Shown here: one piece after another, positions 16,307 to 25,287 of the stretch
Position numbering within the stretch: the stretch's first letter is position 1
Layout of the letters: every line of letters starts with the position of its first letter
Assembly (NCBI RefSeq): GCF_900108335.1
Contig: NZ_FNVT01000033.1
Location: 38,402 to 102,401, forward strand
DNA from: Nonomuraea solani
GTDB taxonomy: Bacteria > Actinomycetota > Actinomycetes > Streptosporangiales > Streptosporangiaceae
Length of the DNA stretch: 64,000 bases
Direction of reading: 5' to 3'
Notes under the pieces: generated by a model
Database searches by the model: none
What the model was told of the DNA's origin: nothing
What the model saw: only the letters and a program-made list of their open reading frames with translations
Translations under genes and position numbers: made by a program

Positions 16307-17380
16307 GTGATCTTTCCCTGGTTCCACGCCGCCCTCGCCGGCGTGCTGATGTCGGCTGCCCCGGTCCATCATCGGATCGAGTCGTTTCTTGATCGGACGT
16401 TGCCGCCGGGGCCGGGCGGCACGGTGGCCGTGGCTCGCGATGGCAGGCTCGTGCACTGTGCCGGGTTCGGCCTGGCCGACCGCGAGGCCAGGACGCCGGC
16501 CCGATGCGACACGGCCTACGACGTCATGTCGATCACCAAGCAGTTCACCGCGGCCGCGATCATGAAGCTGCAGATGATGGGCAGGCTGCGCACCACCGAC
16601 CGGCTCGGGGTCCACCTCGGCCCGGTGCCGGCCGGCAAGCGCCTGATCACCGTACGCCAGCTGCTGACCCATACCTCCGGGCTGCGTGACCTCGGCGACG
16701 ACTACGCCCCCGTCTCCCGAGACACCATGGTGCGACGTGCCCTCGCGTCACCTCTGCGGTCGAGGCCGGGAGCCGAGTTCCACTACTCCAACGTGGGCTA
16801 CAGTCTGCTGGCCGCCATCGTCGAGCGCGTGTCCGGCAGCTCGTACGAAAGGTTCCTGGCCGAGCACCTTTTCGCCCCCGCCGGCATGACCGGCACGGGG
16901 TACGTGCTGCCCCGCTGGGCGCCCGGCCAGGTCGCGATCGAGTACGACAAGCGCGGCAAGAGACGTGGGGCGCCCACCGAGCATCCATGGGCGGCCGACG
17001 GCCCCTACTGGTACCTGCGCGGTAACGGCGGCATGCTCTCCACCGCCCGCGACATGTACCGCTGGCATCGGGCTCTTGAGGCGGACACGATCCTGTCCCG
17101 CCGGGCCAAGGCGGAGCTGTTCGCCCCCCGGGTGCCCATCGACCGGAAGGCGAAGGTGTACTACGGCTACGGCTGGGGTGTGCTCCCGCGCTCCGAGCAC
17201 GGCCGCGTCACTGAACATGACGGCGGCAACGACTGGTCCTTCGGCGAGTTCGCCCGGTTCCCCGACAAGGGGGTGATGGTGTTCTGGATCACCAACCAGG
17301 CGTATCGGGAGGGGAAATGGAACCTCGAGGACATCAACGGCGAGCTCACGCCGGGTCTGGTCCAAGCCCTCGGAGCATGA
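16307..17380 (+). CDS. Serine hydrolase, class C beta-lactamase family
   Basis: 357 residues from a GTG. The three family motifs are intact: SITK (Ser75 and Lys78), YSN (160-162) and the third-motif equivalent HDGG (304-307, replacing KTG). GTVAVARDGRLVHCAGFG and LLTHTSGLRDLG are typical. The HxG third motif points to an esterase, transesterase or D-aminopeptidase-like activity rather than a true beta-lactamase. A short N-terminal hydrophobic stretch may be a signal peptide. No obvious operon partner; the epoxide hydrolase follows 96 bp downstream. Confidence 0.88.
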   Translation: MIFPWFHAALAGVLMSAAPVHHRIESFLDRTLPPGPGGTVAVARDGRLVHCAGFGLADREARTPARCDTAYDVMSITKQFTAAAIMKLQMMGRLRTTDRLGVHLGPVPAGKRLITVRQLLTHTSGLRDLGDDYAPVSRDTMVRRALASPLRSRPGAEFHYSNVGYSLLAAIVERVSGSSYERFLAEHLFAPAGMTGTGYVLPRWAPGQVAIEYDKRGKRRGAPTEHPWAADGPYWYLRGNGGMLSTARDMYRWHRALEADTILSRRAKAELFAPRVPIDRKAKVYYGYGWGVLPRSEHGRVTEHDGGNDWSFGEFARFPDKGVMVFWITNQAYREGKWNLEDINGELTPGLVQALGA

Positions 17381-17476
17381 ACGTTTTCGACTTTTTTGAA
17401 GTGCCCTCTTCATATTGCCCGGCGGAAGAGGCTGACCTATTCTCAACGACATTCCGGGTGGACAGGGAAGAGAACA

Positions 17477-18589
17477 ATGACTGCCGAAATTCAATCGTTC
17501 AGCATTGACATTCCGCAGGCCGATCTGGAAAGCCTGGCCGACCGGCTGCGCCGTACCCGATGGCCCGACGAGCTGCCGGGAGTCGAGTGGACGCACGGCA
17601 TTCCGCTGAAGCTGGTCAGAGAGCTGGCCGAGTATTGGTGCACCGGGTATGACTGGCGGGCGGCCGAGGCTCGGCTGAATGGGTTCCCCCAGTTCATCAC
17701 CGAGATCGACGGCCAGCGCATTCACTTCCTGCACGTCGAATCCGAACGTGACGACGCGATCCCCCTGCTGATCACGCATGGCTATCCCAGCTCGTTCGCC
17801 GAGTTCGAAAAGGTGATCCCGGAGCTCCTGGACCGGGGATTCCACGTCGTGATCCCCTCGCTGCCGGGCTTTGGATTCTCGACACCGGTGCGGGAATCCG
17901 GATGGGCGATGGGCCGTACCGCTCGCGCCTGGGTCGAGCTGATGGCCCGGCTCGGCTACGAGCGATATGGCGTACACGGCGGCGACGTCGGTGCCGGCGT
18001 CTCCGGCGCCGTCGGCGGGCTGGACGGCGAGCACGTCATCGGCATCCACGTGGTCACCGACCCCTACACCGCCGCGGCCACCGCGACCTTCATGCCGTGG
18101 ATCGCGAATCAGCTGAACCCGGACGACCCGGTCGACAAGCTGGCCCTGGACCGGATCGAGGAGTTCCGCCGGAACGACTCCGGCTACCTGGCCATCCAGA
18201 ACACCCGCCCGCAGACCATGGGGTACGGCCTGACCGACTCCCCCGTCATGCAACTGGCCTGGATCGCGGAAAGCTTCGAACTATGGACCGACCTGCCGAT
18301 CGACCGGGATCAACTGCTCACCAACATCAGTCTGTACTGGTTCACCGGCTCGGGCGTGTCCGCGGCGCGCTTCCTGTACGAGCAGGCCCACTCCCAGGAC
18401 TGGGGAACGCCGCCCACGGCGCCGCAGGGATATTCGGTCTTCGGCGCGGACCCGACGGCTCGCCGCCTCATCGGCCCCGCCGAGGACGCGCACTGGGTGG
18501 AGCACGGGCATGGCCGGCACTTCCCCGCCATGGAGGCGCCGGCGCAACTGGCCGAAGACCTGTCCGCCTTCTTCGACGGGCTCCGATGA
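17477..18589 (+). CDS. Epoxide hydrolase (EHN-type alpha/beta-hydrolase)
   Basis: 370 residues from the ATG at 17477, preceded by GGGAAG; an upstream in-frame ATG at 17396 lacks a ribosome site. Residues 1-110 are the N-terminal EHN domain of microsomal-type epoxide hydrolases (LRRTRWPDELPGVEW). The catalytic domain has the oxyanion segment HGYP (101-104), the nucleophile Asp170 in HGGDVGAG (usually GGDWG, so Trp is replaced by Val), and His348 in HFPAMEAP. The enzyme opens epoxides to diols through an ester intermediate. Cytosolic; substrate unknown. A strong terminator follows. Confidence 0.92.
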   Translation: MTAEIQSFSIDIPQADLESLADRLRRTRWPDELPGVEWTHGIPLKLVRELAEYWCTGYDWRAAEARLNGFPQFITEIDGQRIHFLHVESERDDAIPLLITHGYPSSFAEFEKVIPELLDRGFHVVIPSLPGFGFSTPVRESGWAMGRTARAWVELMARLGYERYGVHGGDVGAGVSGAVGGLDGEHVIGIHVVTDPYTAAATATFMPWIANQLNPDDPVDKLALDRIEEFRRNDSGYLAIQNTRPQTMGYGLTDSPVMQLAWIAESFELWTDLPIDRDQLLTNISLYWFTGSGVSAARFLYEQAHSQDWGTPPTAPQGYSVFGADPTARRLIGPAEDAHWVEHGHGRHFPAMEAPAQLAEDLSAFFDGLR

Positions 18590-18601
18590 CCGAAGTACTC
18601 A

Positions 18602-18632
18602 GCCGGCGTGGCCTGAACAGGGCCACGCCGGC
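18602..18632 (+). terminator. Terminator after epoxide hydrolase
   Basis: A perfect 12-bp stem (GCCGGCGTGGCC, complement at 18621-18632) with a 7-nt loop starts 12 nt after the stop codon. Confidence 0.8.
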
Positions 18633-18754
18633 CCGCCAGTTCCTGCTGCGGCGGGCCGGGCCGCCGACGTGACGGCGCTGATCACGGAGCGGGCACATTT
18701 ACCCGTTTTTCGAACAGATCCCGCCGCATCGCCCGGCGCCGGTTCAATCCGAGC

Positions 18755-19855
18755 ATGAGATCCATCCGACAGGGGGCCTTACTGGCCGCGGTCACGGTCA
18801 TGACGGCAGTGGTCACTCCCGTGGCGGCGGCAGCCGCGCCGGGCTCGTGCCAGGCGCCGCCGCGCAGCAGCCCCGGCTACAACGACTTCGTGCTCACGTA
18901 CAAGTCAGAGTGCGCCACGAAGAAGAACTACGACCGGACGTTCCCGGACGTCACGGCGTCCGTCCTGGTCGACAAGCGCAACAAACTGGCGGTCACCGCG
19001 TCGACGGCGCTGGCCGGTGCGATCGCGTCGGTCAAGGTGAACGACAAGGAGTTCATCTCCAGCGGCGGCCACGGTGCCGCCTTCCAGTACGCCTTCCACG
19101 CCTGGCAGAAGGGTGAGGCGGCGACCGAGTGCTACAACCCGACGCAGGCCGGCACCCGCATGGACGACGTGGGCCAGCCGCCGCCCTACCACGGTCCCAG
19201 CACCAGCGCGCTCTACACCATGGCCAAGTCCGGTGGCTCGATCCGCACGGCGGTGCGGCCCGCGATGTTCGTGACGCTCGCGGACAAGAAGCCGGGCTGG
19301 GGCGACTGTCTCAGCGCCGACCACCAGGACAAGCGCGTCCCGTTCACGATGGGCCTGTCACCGTACTGGCTGGAGACCGAGATCGACCTCGCCCCCGATC
19401 ATGACGCGCCCGCGCTGGAGAACGTGTTCCGGGCCGCCGCCACGATCACCTCCGACGACGAACGGCACGATCACTTCAGCGGTGTCCTCGTCGCGTACCT
19501 GCAGCCGGATTTCACGAAGGTCTTCTCCTATAGCCCCGCCACCGGCCGCCTGTCGCCCAAGCCCGTGGACTCTCACACGAGCAAGGACCCCATGGTGCGC
19601 TGCACCGGCGACGGCGCCTACTGCCTCGGCATGTACGTCAAGCCCGACGTCCTCGGCGACAAGGCCTACTACTACACGATGACCCGCCCGCCCATGGACT
19701 ACAACGGCCACTTCGGCGAGAACACCATCCAGGTCACCAGCCCCAGCGGCGCCCTGGACAAGGGAGACAAGGTCGACTACGAGACGTACGTGGTCGTGGG
19801 CGACAAGAGCCGCGTCGAGCAGACCATGACCCGGCTCCACCGCACCTTCAGTTGA
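18755..19855 (+). CDS. Secreted protein of unknown function
   Basis: 366 residues with a clear signal peptide (hydrophobic 8-28, cleavage near AAAAPGSC). The mature protein has six or more cysteines and many aromatic residues, for example FVLTYKSECATKKNYDRTFP and AFQYAFHAWQKGEAATECYN. The spacing suggests a disulfide-stabilised beta-rich fold. No catalytic motif or known domain was recognised. The ATG is followed by a normal basic n-region (MRSIRQG). It is monocistronic, ending in a shared terminator with the convergent SRPBCC gene. Confidence 0.75.
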   Translation: MRSIRQGALLAAVTVMTAVVTPVAAAAAPGSCQAPPRSSPGYNDFVLTYKSECATKKNYDRTFPDVTASVLVDKRNKLAVTASTALAGAIASVKVNDKEFISSGGHGAAFQYAFHAWQKGEAATECYNPTQAGTRMDDVGQPPPYHGPSTSALYTMAKSGGSIRTAVRPAMFVTLADKKPGWGDCLSADHQDKRVPFTMGLSPYWLETEIDLAPDHDAPALENVFRAAATITSDDERHDHFSGVLVAYLQPDFTKVFSYSPATGRLSPKPVDSHTSKDPMVRCTGDGAYCLGMYVKPDVLGDKAYYYTMTRPPMDYNGHFGENTIQVTSPSGALDKGDKVDYETYVVVGDKSRVEQTMTRLHRTFS

Positions 19856-19864
19856 TGGACCGGG

Positions 19865-19888
19865 CGCGGAGCCTGGGAAGGCTCCGCG
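19865..19888. terminator. Bidirectional terminator
   Basis: A perfect 9-bp stem (CGCGGAGCC at 19865-19873, complement at 19880-19888) with a 6-nt loop lies between convergent genes, directly against the stop codon of the SRPBCC gene. Confidence 0.75.
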
Positions 19889-20332
19889 TCAGGTCTCGAT
19901 CTCACTGGCGTGTTGCGCGAGTCCGCTCGCCATGGCCCGCATGAAGCGGCGCAGGTACCACTGGAAGACCCGGCGCATCCCTCGGCGAGCCGTGTACGTG
20001 CCGTGCCAGCGAATTCGGGTTCCGCCGCCGGGCAGTTCGTGGAGTTCCACGGCGGCGTGGTAGTCGATCATTTGCGGATTCTCCACGCCCTCGTACGCGA
20101 ACCGGCGTCCCGGCTCCAGGGCGGTGATCCGCTCCTTGGTGACGACCTTCCCGGTGCGGAAGGCGCGGACCGCGCCGACGCCGTCTCGGCCATCAGGCGA
20201 GAGGTCACGCGACTGACCGGTCTCCAGCGCTTCGATACGCGACCATGCGGGCCAGCTCCGCGGGTCGAGCAGCAATGTCCACACTGTCGCCGGCGGCGCC
20301 GTGGATTCGGCTGTGACGTCGTACGACTGCAT
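19889..20332 (-). CDS. SRPBCC family protein (polyketide cyclase/START-like)
   Basis: 147 residues from the ATG at 20332 (MQSYDVTAESTAPPATVW). This opening strand, WPAWSRIEALE, GVGAVRAFRTGKVVTKERIT and GTRIRWHGTYTA follow the helix-grip fold of the SRPBCC/Polyketide_cyc2 family. Such proteins bind hydrophobic ligands in a central cavity, and a few are cyclases. It lies downstream of an AraC regulator on the same strand, with 95 bp between them. Longer starts on the same frame lack a ribosome site. Ligand unknown. Confidence 0.85.
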   Translation of the reverse strand: MQSYDVTAESTAPPATVWTLLLDPRSWPAWSRIEALETGQSRDLSPDGRDGVGAVRAFRTGKVVTKERITALEPGRRFAYEGVENPQMIDYHAAVELHELPGGGTRIRWHGTYTARRGMRRVFQWYLRRFMRAMASGLAQHASEIET

Positions 20333-20427
20333 TCCGGGATTCCTCACACTGTTCGGCTGATTCGGCCACGGAACAAACCTAGGGACAGGTGGTCGCCGGC
20401 CCAATGCCCGAGATTGCGGTGCGGCGG

Positions 20428-21318
20428 TCAGGAATTGCGATAGGCCGAGGGACGCGTTCCGGTGTGCCGCAGGAACGCCGCCGACAGCGCGCCGGGGCCG
20501 GCGAAGCCGCACCGCGGCGCGACCTGGGCGATGGCCAGGTCGGTGTCGCGCAGCAGCCGTTTCGCCTCCTCGATCCGCAGCCGGGTGAGGAACCGGTGCG
20601 GTGTCACCCCGGTCGCCTCCTTGAAGACCCTGACGAGGTGGAAAACGCTGAGGTGCACCTCGCCGGCGATGTCGGCCAGGGTGACCGGATCGGCCAGACG
20701 CTCGCGCATCATCGCGACGGCCGCCCGGACGCGGGCGTCCTCCCGTGTCGGCGTCCGAGGAGCCGTACGTCGCGAATGGCGGGTGAGCAGGTGCACGGCG
20801 AGGAAGGCCGCCGCGGACTCGGCGTACAGATCACCCGCGTCGCTCAGGCGATCGACCGCCCGCACGGCCTCCTCGATCAGCGGATCTCCCGCGGCCAAGG
20901 ACGCGGACATGGCCTCGTAGTCCACCGCGCGGCCGCCCAGTCGCGCCGCGGCCGAATCGACGGTGTCACGTGGGATGTGAACCTGTACGCTCCGCATCGG
21001 CCCGTCCCCGCGATAGCGGCGAAGGACGGGCTGATCCGGGATCCTCAGCTCCAGCCGGCCCGGTGCCCACGTGTGGCGGCTCCACCCGCCACCGCTCCGC
21101 GTCTCCAGCACCGTCCGCCCCGCGACCGGCAGCACCAGGTGCAGATCCGCCGCGCCCGGCAGTTCCATGTCCTCGGCGACGGGGACGTGCTCGAACCGCT
21201 GAACGAGCAGGGACCGCCAGCCGGCGTTCTCCCAGCTGCAGTACGTCCGCCGGACGTAGCGAGCCATGTCGAAGCCGGCATATGGCTGGAGATCGAAGCG
21301 AGTGGAGTCGAACACCAT
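20428..21318 (-). CDS. AraC family transcriptional regulator
   Basis: 296 residues. The last 100 residues hold the two helix-turn-helices of AraC/XylS regulators: LADIAGEVHLSVFHLVRVFK for the first and AQVAPRCGFAGPGALSAAFL for the second, closing with RHTGTRPSAYRNS. The N-terminal 180 residues form a cupin-like sensor (HLVLPVAGRTVLETRSGGG). It follows the NmrA-like gene by 34 bp on the same strand, suggesting co-transcription with the oxidoreductase set upstream. Confidence 0.9.
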   Translation of the reverse strand: MVFDSTRFDLQPYAGFDMARYVRRTYCSWENAGWRSLLVQRFEHVPVAEDMELPGAADLHLVLPVAGRTVLETRSGGGWSRHTWAPGRLELRIPDQPVLRRYRGDGPMRSVQVHIPRDTVDSAAARLGGRAVDYEAMSASLAAGDPLIEEAVRAVDRLSDAGDLYAESAAAFLAVHLLTRHSRRTAPRTPTREDARVRAAVAMMRERLADPVTLADIAGEVHLSVFHLVRVFKEATGVTPHRFLTRLRIEEAKRLLRDTDLAIAQVAPRCGFAGPGALSAAFLRHTGTRPSAYRNS

Positions 21319-21352
21319 GACGTCGAGGCTACCGACGGGGCGGGGGCCGGAC

Positions 21353-22204
21353 TCAGTGGACGGGGGTGACCGGCGCCGGGCCGAAGGCGGCCGCGCGGTG
21401 GGCGACCCATTGTGCGTAGGTGAAGGGCGGTCGCCCAGTGACCTCCTCGATCGTCGGCAGGACCGGTTCCGTCTTGCCGTCCAGGGCGGCGAGCCCTTCG
21501 AGCATGTCGTCGATCACGGGGGCGGGCATACCGTGCTGGAGCATCTGCTCCCGGTACAGCTCGTGCGGCAGTTCCTCGAACCGCAGGGGCCGCCCGATCG
21601 TCTCGGCGATGATGCGGACGCGGTCGATCGCCGTCAGCGGCTCCGGCCCGGTGAGCAGGAACGACTCGCCCACCCGCTCATCGAGCAAGGCCCGGACGGA
21701 TACGGCGGCGATGTCGCGGGGGTCGATCGGGGTCAGGCCGGCGTTGCCGTACACGCCGCGTACGACGTCGCCGGCCTTGAGCTGGGGCACCCACGCCAGG
21801 TCATTGGTCGCGAAGTATCCGGGGCGGACGAACGTCCACGCCAGCCCGGAGGCGGCGACGGCCCGCTCCAGGCTCAGGTGCTGCTCGCCGATCCACGTGG
21901 GCATGGTGTACGTGACCGCCGCGGTGGACATCAGGACGATGTGCTGCAGGTCGGACAGCCGGGCCGCGTCGAGGAAGGCGTCGAGCCCGGCGTGGACGGG
22001 GAACAGGAAGGTCCGCTCCACGCCGTCCAGCGCCTGTGACAGGGTCTCCGGCCGGGTGAGGTCGCCGGGCACGACCTCGACGTGCTCCGGGAAGGAATGG
22101 CGGGCGGGGTCGCGGGTGAGGACGCGCACCTTCTCCCCGGCCTCGGCCAACTGGGCGACGACGTTGGATCCGACGTTTCCGGTGGCACCGGTTACCAGAA
22201 TCAT
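21353..22204 (-). CDS. NmrA-like NAD(P)-binding protein
   Basis: 283 residues. The N-terminus MILVTGATGNVGSNVVAQL is the GxxGxxG dinucleotide loop of atypical short-chain dehydrogenases. VLTRDPARHSFP and VVPGDLTRPETLSQALDGVE follow the NmrA/TMR pattern, and the YxxxK catalytic motif is absent. Members are NADPH-dependent quinone or azo reductases or redox-sensing proteins. A second paralogue of similar length lies at 23418-24260, with an FAD oxidoreductase between them, all on the minus strand with 20-26 bp gaps. Confidence 0.88.
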   Translation of the reverse strand: MILVTGATGNVGSNVVAQLAEAGEKVRVLTRDPARHSFPEHVEVVPGDLTRPETLSQALDGVERTFLFPVHAGLDAFLDAARLSDLQHIVLMSTAAVTYTMPTWIGEQHLSLERAVAASGLAWTFVRPGYFATNDLAWVPQLKAGDVVRGVYGNAGLTPIDPRDIAAVSVRALLDERVGESFLLTGPEPLTAIDRVRIIAETIGRPLRFEELPHELYREQMLQHGMPAPVIDDMLEGLAALDGKTEPVLPTIEEVTGRPPFTYAQWVAHRAAAFGPAPVTPVH

Positions 22205-22230
22205 GATGGGTTCTCCTTCGGTTGGGGCAG

Positions 22231-23397
22231 TCAGGCCGCGGGCTCGCGGGTGCCCTTCGAGACGATGGTGGTGACGTTCATGTGCTTGCTGAGGCGGTAG
22301 GTCGTGAGCGGGCTGCCGCTGACCGTCTCCTTGTACGCGACGGCGGCCCGGCCGGTGAGATACCAGCGGCCTGGGGTGTCGTCGGCCTTGGTGAACTGGA
22401 TGACCGCGTCGCGGCGGCCCAGGCTGACCGGCTGGTGGAAATAGCCGAACCGGAATGGCTCGACCCTCTTGCCGCGCAGCCGGCGGGCGATGGCGTCGGC
22501 GGTGTACTGGGCGGTGGGCATGCCGCTCTGGCAGGTCCCATGGATCTGCCCCCAGGGCAGGCGGACCGCCGCGGCGTCGCCGATCGCGTGGATCTCGGGG
22601 TGGGAGGTCGACCGGAGAGTGGCGTCGACCAGGATCAGGCCGCGCTCGTCGACCGCGATCCCGGCGTCGGCGGCGAGCGGCGAGACCTTCACGCCGGTGG
22701 TCCAGAGGCAGGCGTCGGAGTGGACCAGTTCGCCGCCCTCCAGTTCGACCGCGTCGGGGAGGACCTTGGTGATCTTGGCGCCGGTCTTGAGCGTGATGCC
22801 CAGCCGTTCGATGGCACGCATCAGGTAGGCGCGGGCCTTGCCGCCCATCATCGTGGCGGGCTCGTCGAGGCTGATCAGCGTGACGTTCAGGCCGGGGTGG
22901 CTCTCGGCGATCTCGGTGGCCGCCTCGATGCCGGTGAGCCCGCCGCCGCAGACGGTGACGGCGCCGCCGACCATTTCGGCGAGGCGGGCGGCGAACCGCT
23001 CGGCGGTCTGGGGGCTGTTGAGGGTGTGCGCGTGGACGTCGGCGCCGGGGACCTTGCCGGTGTCCGTCGAGCTGCCGAGGGCGTACACCAGGGTCTCGTA
23101 GTCCAGCGTCGCCGCGCCACCGTCCACCACGACCTGGCGCGCGTCCGTGTCGATGGCGGTGGCGGCGCCCCGCACGAAGGCGACGCCGGTCCCGGCGAGC
23201 AGATCGGGGATCTGGTGGTCGGCCAGGCGCTGCCCGGCGGCGATCTGGTGCATCCGCAGCCGTTCGGTGAACCGGCTCGACGGGTTGACCAGCGTGATCT
23301 GGACGCGGAGCCGCCGGGTACGGTGGGCCAGGCGGATGGCGCTGAACATGCCCGTGTAGCCGCCACCGATGACCACGATCCGGTGGGTGTCGTTCAT
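22231..23397 (-). CDS. FAD-dependent NADH dehydrogenase-like oxidoreductase
   Basis: 388 residues. FAD is bound by the N-terminal IVVIGGGYTGMFSAIRLA (residues 7-24) and by the C-terminal IHAIGDAAAV. NAD(P)H is bound by the second Rossmann loop, VTVCGGGLTGIEAATEIAE near residue 150. The order is that of the pyridine nucleotide-disulfide oxidoreductase fold of the NDH-2 type, without a redox-active cysteine pair. It likely oxidises NAD(P)H and reduces a quinone or other small acceptor at the membrane face. It sits between two NmrA-like genes that could share that acceptor. Confidence 0.88.
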   Translation of the reverse strand: MNDTHRIVVIGGGYTGMFSAIRLAHRTRRLRVQITLVNPSSRFTERLRMHQIAAGQRLADHQIPDLLAGTGVAFVRGAATAIDTDARQVVVDGGAATLDYETLVYALGSSTDTGKVPGADVHAHTLNSPQTAERFAARLAEMVGGAVTVCGGGLTGIEAATEIAESHPGLNVTLISLDEPATMMGGKARAYLMRAIERLGITLKTGAKITKVLPDAVELEGGELVHSDACLWTTGVKVSPLAADAGIAVDERGLILVDATLRSTSHPEIHAIGDAAAVRLPWGQIHGTCQSGMPTAQYTADAIARRLRGKRVEPFRFGYFHQPVSLGRRDAVIQFTKADDTPGRWYLTGRAAVAYKETVSGSPLTTYRLSKHMNVTTIVSKGTREPAA

Positions 23398-23417
23398 GAG
23401 GTCTCTCCCTCTGGTGC

Positions 23418-24260
23418 TCAGCCGCTGAAGGCGGGCGCGTTGTCGCGTGCCCAGTCGGCGAAGGTGAGTGCGGGGCGGCCCAGGAGGTCTTCCACGGTGC
23501 CGGTGGTGGGGCCCGGGCGCTGGGCGTAGTCGGCCAGGGAGCCGAGCAGGCGGGCGGGCACCTCCTCGGGCAGGCCTTGCGCGAGCATGCCCTGCCGGAC
23601 CTGCTCGGGCGGGAGCTCCTGGAAGGACAGCTCCCGGCCGATGGCGGCGCCGATGAGCCGCACCTTCTCGAACTGGTCCAACGGCCCCGGCCCGGTCAGC
23701 GTGTAGGTCGCCCCCGTGTGCCCGCCGGTCCGGAGGGCTTGTACGGCGACGGCCGCGATGTCGGTTTCGTGAATCGGTGAGGTGAGGGCCTGGCCGTACG
23801 CGCCGCGCACCACGTCACCGGCCTTGATCTGGGGCGCCCAGGCCAGTGCGTTGGCGGCGAAGTCGGCCAGCCGCAGGACCGTCCAGTCCAGGCCGGAGCC
23901 GGTGACGAGGTCCTCGGCGAGCTTGAACTGGGCGGCGAAGCGGGCCTCCCCCGCCGGATACTCCACGGTGGTGGCCGACAGCAGCACCGCGCGCCGTACG
24001 CCCTGCTTGACGGCCAGCTCCAATAAGTCGCCGAGGCCGGGGCCGGTGGCACGCGGGCTGATCTGTATCGCTTCCACCCCTTCCAGTGCCGCCTCAAGCC
24101 ACTGGGGCTGAAACAGGTCACCACCGACGGCTTTCACGCCCTCGGGAAGCCGGGCCTCGCCGTGACCGCGCGTGACCGCGGCGACGGCCGTGCCCTCCCG
24201 CAGCAACAGGTTCATCACCTGGCGTCCGACGACGCCGTTGGCTCCGGTGATCAGGATCAT
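23418..24260 (-). CDS. NmrA-like NAD(P)-binding protein
   Basis: 280 residues, beginning MILITGANGVVGRQVMNLLL with an intact glycine loop, then VAAVTRGHGEARLPEGVKAV and LLSATTVEYPAGEARF. It resembles the NmrA-like protein at 21353-22204 throughout, but the two have clearly diverged. It is the first gene of the minus-strand set and is divergent from the LysR regulator; the T-N11-A box at 24342-24360 lies between them. Codon 79 is TTA (24024-24026). Confidence 0.88.
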   Translation of the reverse strand: MILITGANGVVGRQVMNLLLREGTAVAAVTRGHGEARLPEGVKAVGGDLFQPQWLEAALEGVEAIQISPRATGPGLGDLLELAVKQGVRRAVLLSATTVEYPAGEARFAAQFKLAEDLVTGSGLDWTVLRLADFAANALAWAPQIKAGDVVRGAYGQALTSPIHETDIAAVAVQALRTGGHTGATYTLTGPGPLDQFEKVRLIGAAIGRELSFQELPPEQVRQGMLAQGLPEEVPARLLGSLADYAQRPGPTTGTVEDLLGRPALTFADWARDNAPAFSG

Positions 24261-24341
24261 GCTGGTTCCTTTGCTCGATGACCGCTCTTCATATGGTGGA
24301 ATTTCGGACGATCCTGATCAACGACGCACTTCGCTATGCTC

Positions 24342-24360
24342 CGGTAAGCGCGACTTACCG
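24342..24360. promoter_or_regulatory. LysR-type operator (T-N11-A)
   Basis: CGGTAAG-CGCGA-CTTACCG is a perfect 7-bp inverted repeat with a 5-bp centre and contains the consensus T-N11-A (T at 24345, A at 24357). It is placed 13 bp before the lysR start and about 80 bp before the divergent NmrA-like gene, the usual position of a LysR recognition site. Confidence 0.7.
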
Positions 24361-24373
24361 ATGGAAGGTGGAC

Positions 24374-25267
24374 GTGGAACTTCGTGACATCGAGGTCTTC
24401 CTGACGCTGGCCGAAGAGCTGCATTTCGGTCGCACCGCCGAGCGGTTACGTATCACCCACGCGCGAGTGAGCCAGGTGATCAAACAGCAGGAACGGCGCA
24501 TCGGGGCCGACCTGTTCTACCGGACGAGCCGCTCCGTACGGCTGACGCCGATCGGCGAGCAACTCCGGGACGATCTCCGGCCGGTCTACCGAGAGCTACT
24601 GGAGAGCATCAAACGAGCCAGCCTGGCGGCTCAGGGCAAGACCGGGGTGCTCCGCGTCGGCATGATCCCCAGCTTCGCCTACGATCTGCGTCCGTTCTGG
24701 GACGCTTTCCGCGCCCGGCATCCCCAGTGGGGGCTGCAGATCCGGCACAACCTCTTCGTCGAACCGTTCAAACCCCTCCGCAGCGGCACGATCGACGTCC
24801 TGGTCAGCTGGTTTCCGGTCGAGGAGCCGGACCTCACCGCCGGCCCCGTCATCTGGACCGAGCCCCGGGCCCTGATGGTGGCCGCCGACCACGAACTGGT
24901 CATGCGGGGATCGGCCACCCTCGAAGCGCTCGGCCAGTACGGCGTGTGCGGACCGTCGATCACGCTGCCCGACTACTGGGAAGACACCGCGGTGCCCTTC
25001 AGCACCCCCAAGGGCCGCCCGGTCACGCGCACGGCACCGATCACGACCTGGGATGAAATGGCCACACTCGTCGCCGACGGCCAGGTCGTTCAGCCCGTTC
25101 ACTGGCACGCCATCCGCTACAACGCCCGGCCCGACATCGCCTACCTGCCGATCAGGGAAGCCCGCCCGATCAGCTGGGGCCTGGTCTGGCGGAACGACGA
25201 GGAGACTCCCGCCATCCGCGGCCTCGCCCAGGTCTTCCGTGATCTGGGCGCGCTCACCTTCGACTAG
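24374..25267 (+). CDS. LysR family transcriptional regulator
   Basis: 297 residues from a GTG at 24374 (VELRDIEVFLTLAEELHFGR), with GGAAGG just upstream; a longer frame from 24278 would run across the operator. Residues 1-60 are the LysR winged helix (AERLRITHARVSQVIKQQER). The remainder is the periplasmic-binding-like effector domain (GVLRVGMIPSFAYDLRPFWD). It probably activates the divergent NmrA/FAD-oxidoreductase set in response to an unknown ligand. Codon 25 is a TTA leucine (24446-24448), placing it under possible bldA-type control. Confidence 0.9.
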   Translation: MELRDIEVFLTLAEELHFGRTAERLRITHARVSQVIKQQERRIGADLFYRTSRSVRLTPIGEQLRDDLRPVYRELLESIKRASLAAQGKTGVLRVGMIPSFAYDLRPFWDAFRARHPQWGLQIRHNLFVEPFKPLRSGTIDVLVSWFPVEEPDLTAGPVIWTEPRALMVAADHELVMRGSATLEALGQYGVCGPSITLPDYWEDTAVPFSTPKGRPVTRTAPITTWDEMATLVADGQVVQPVHWHAIRYNARPDIAYLPIREARPISWGLVWRNDEETPAIRGLAQVFRDLGALTFD

Positions 25268-25287
25268 ATCCCGATTCGGCGGAGCGC

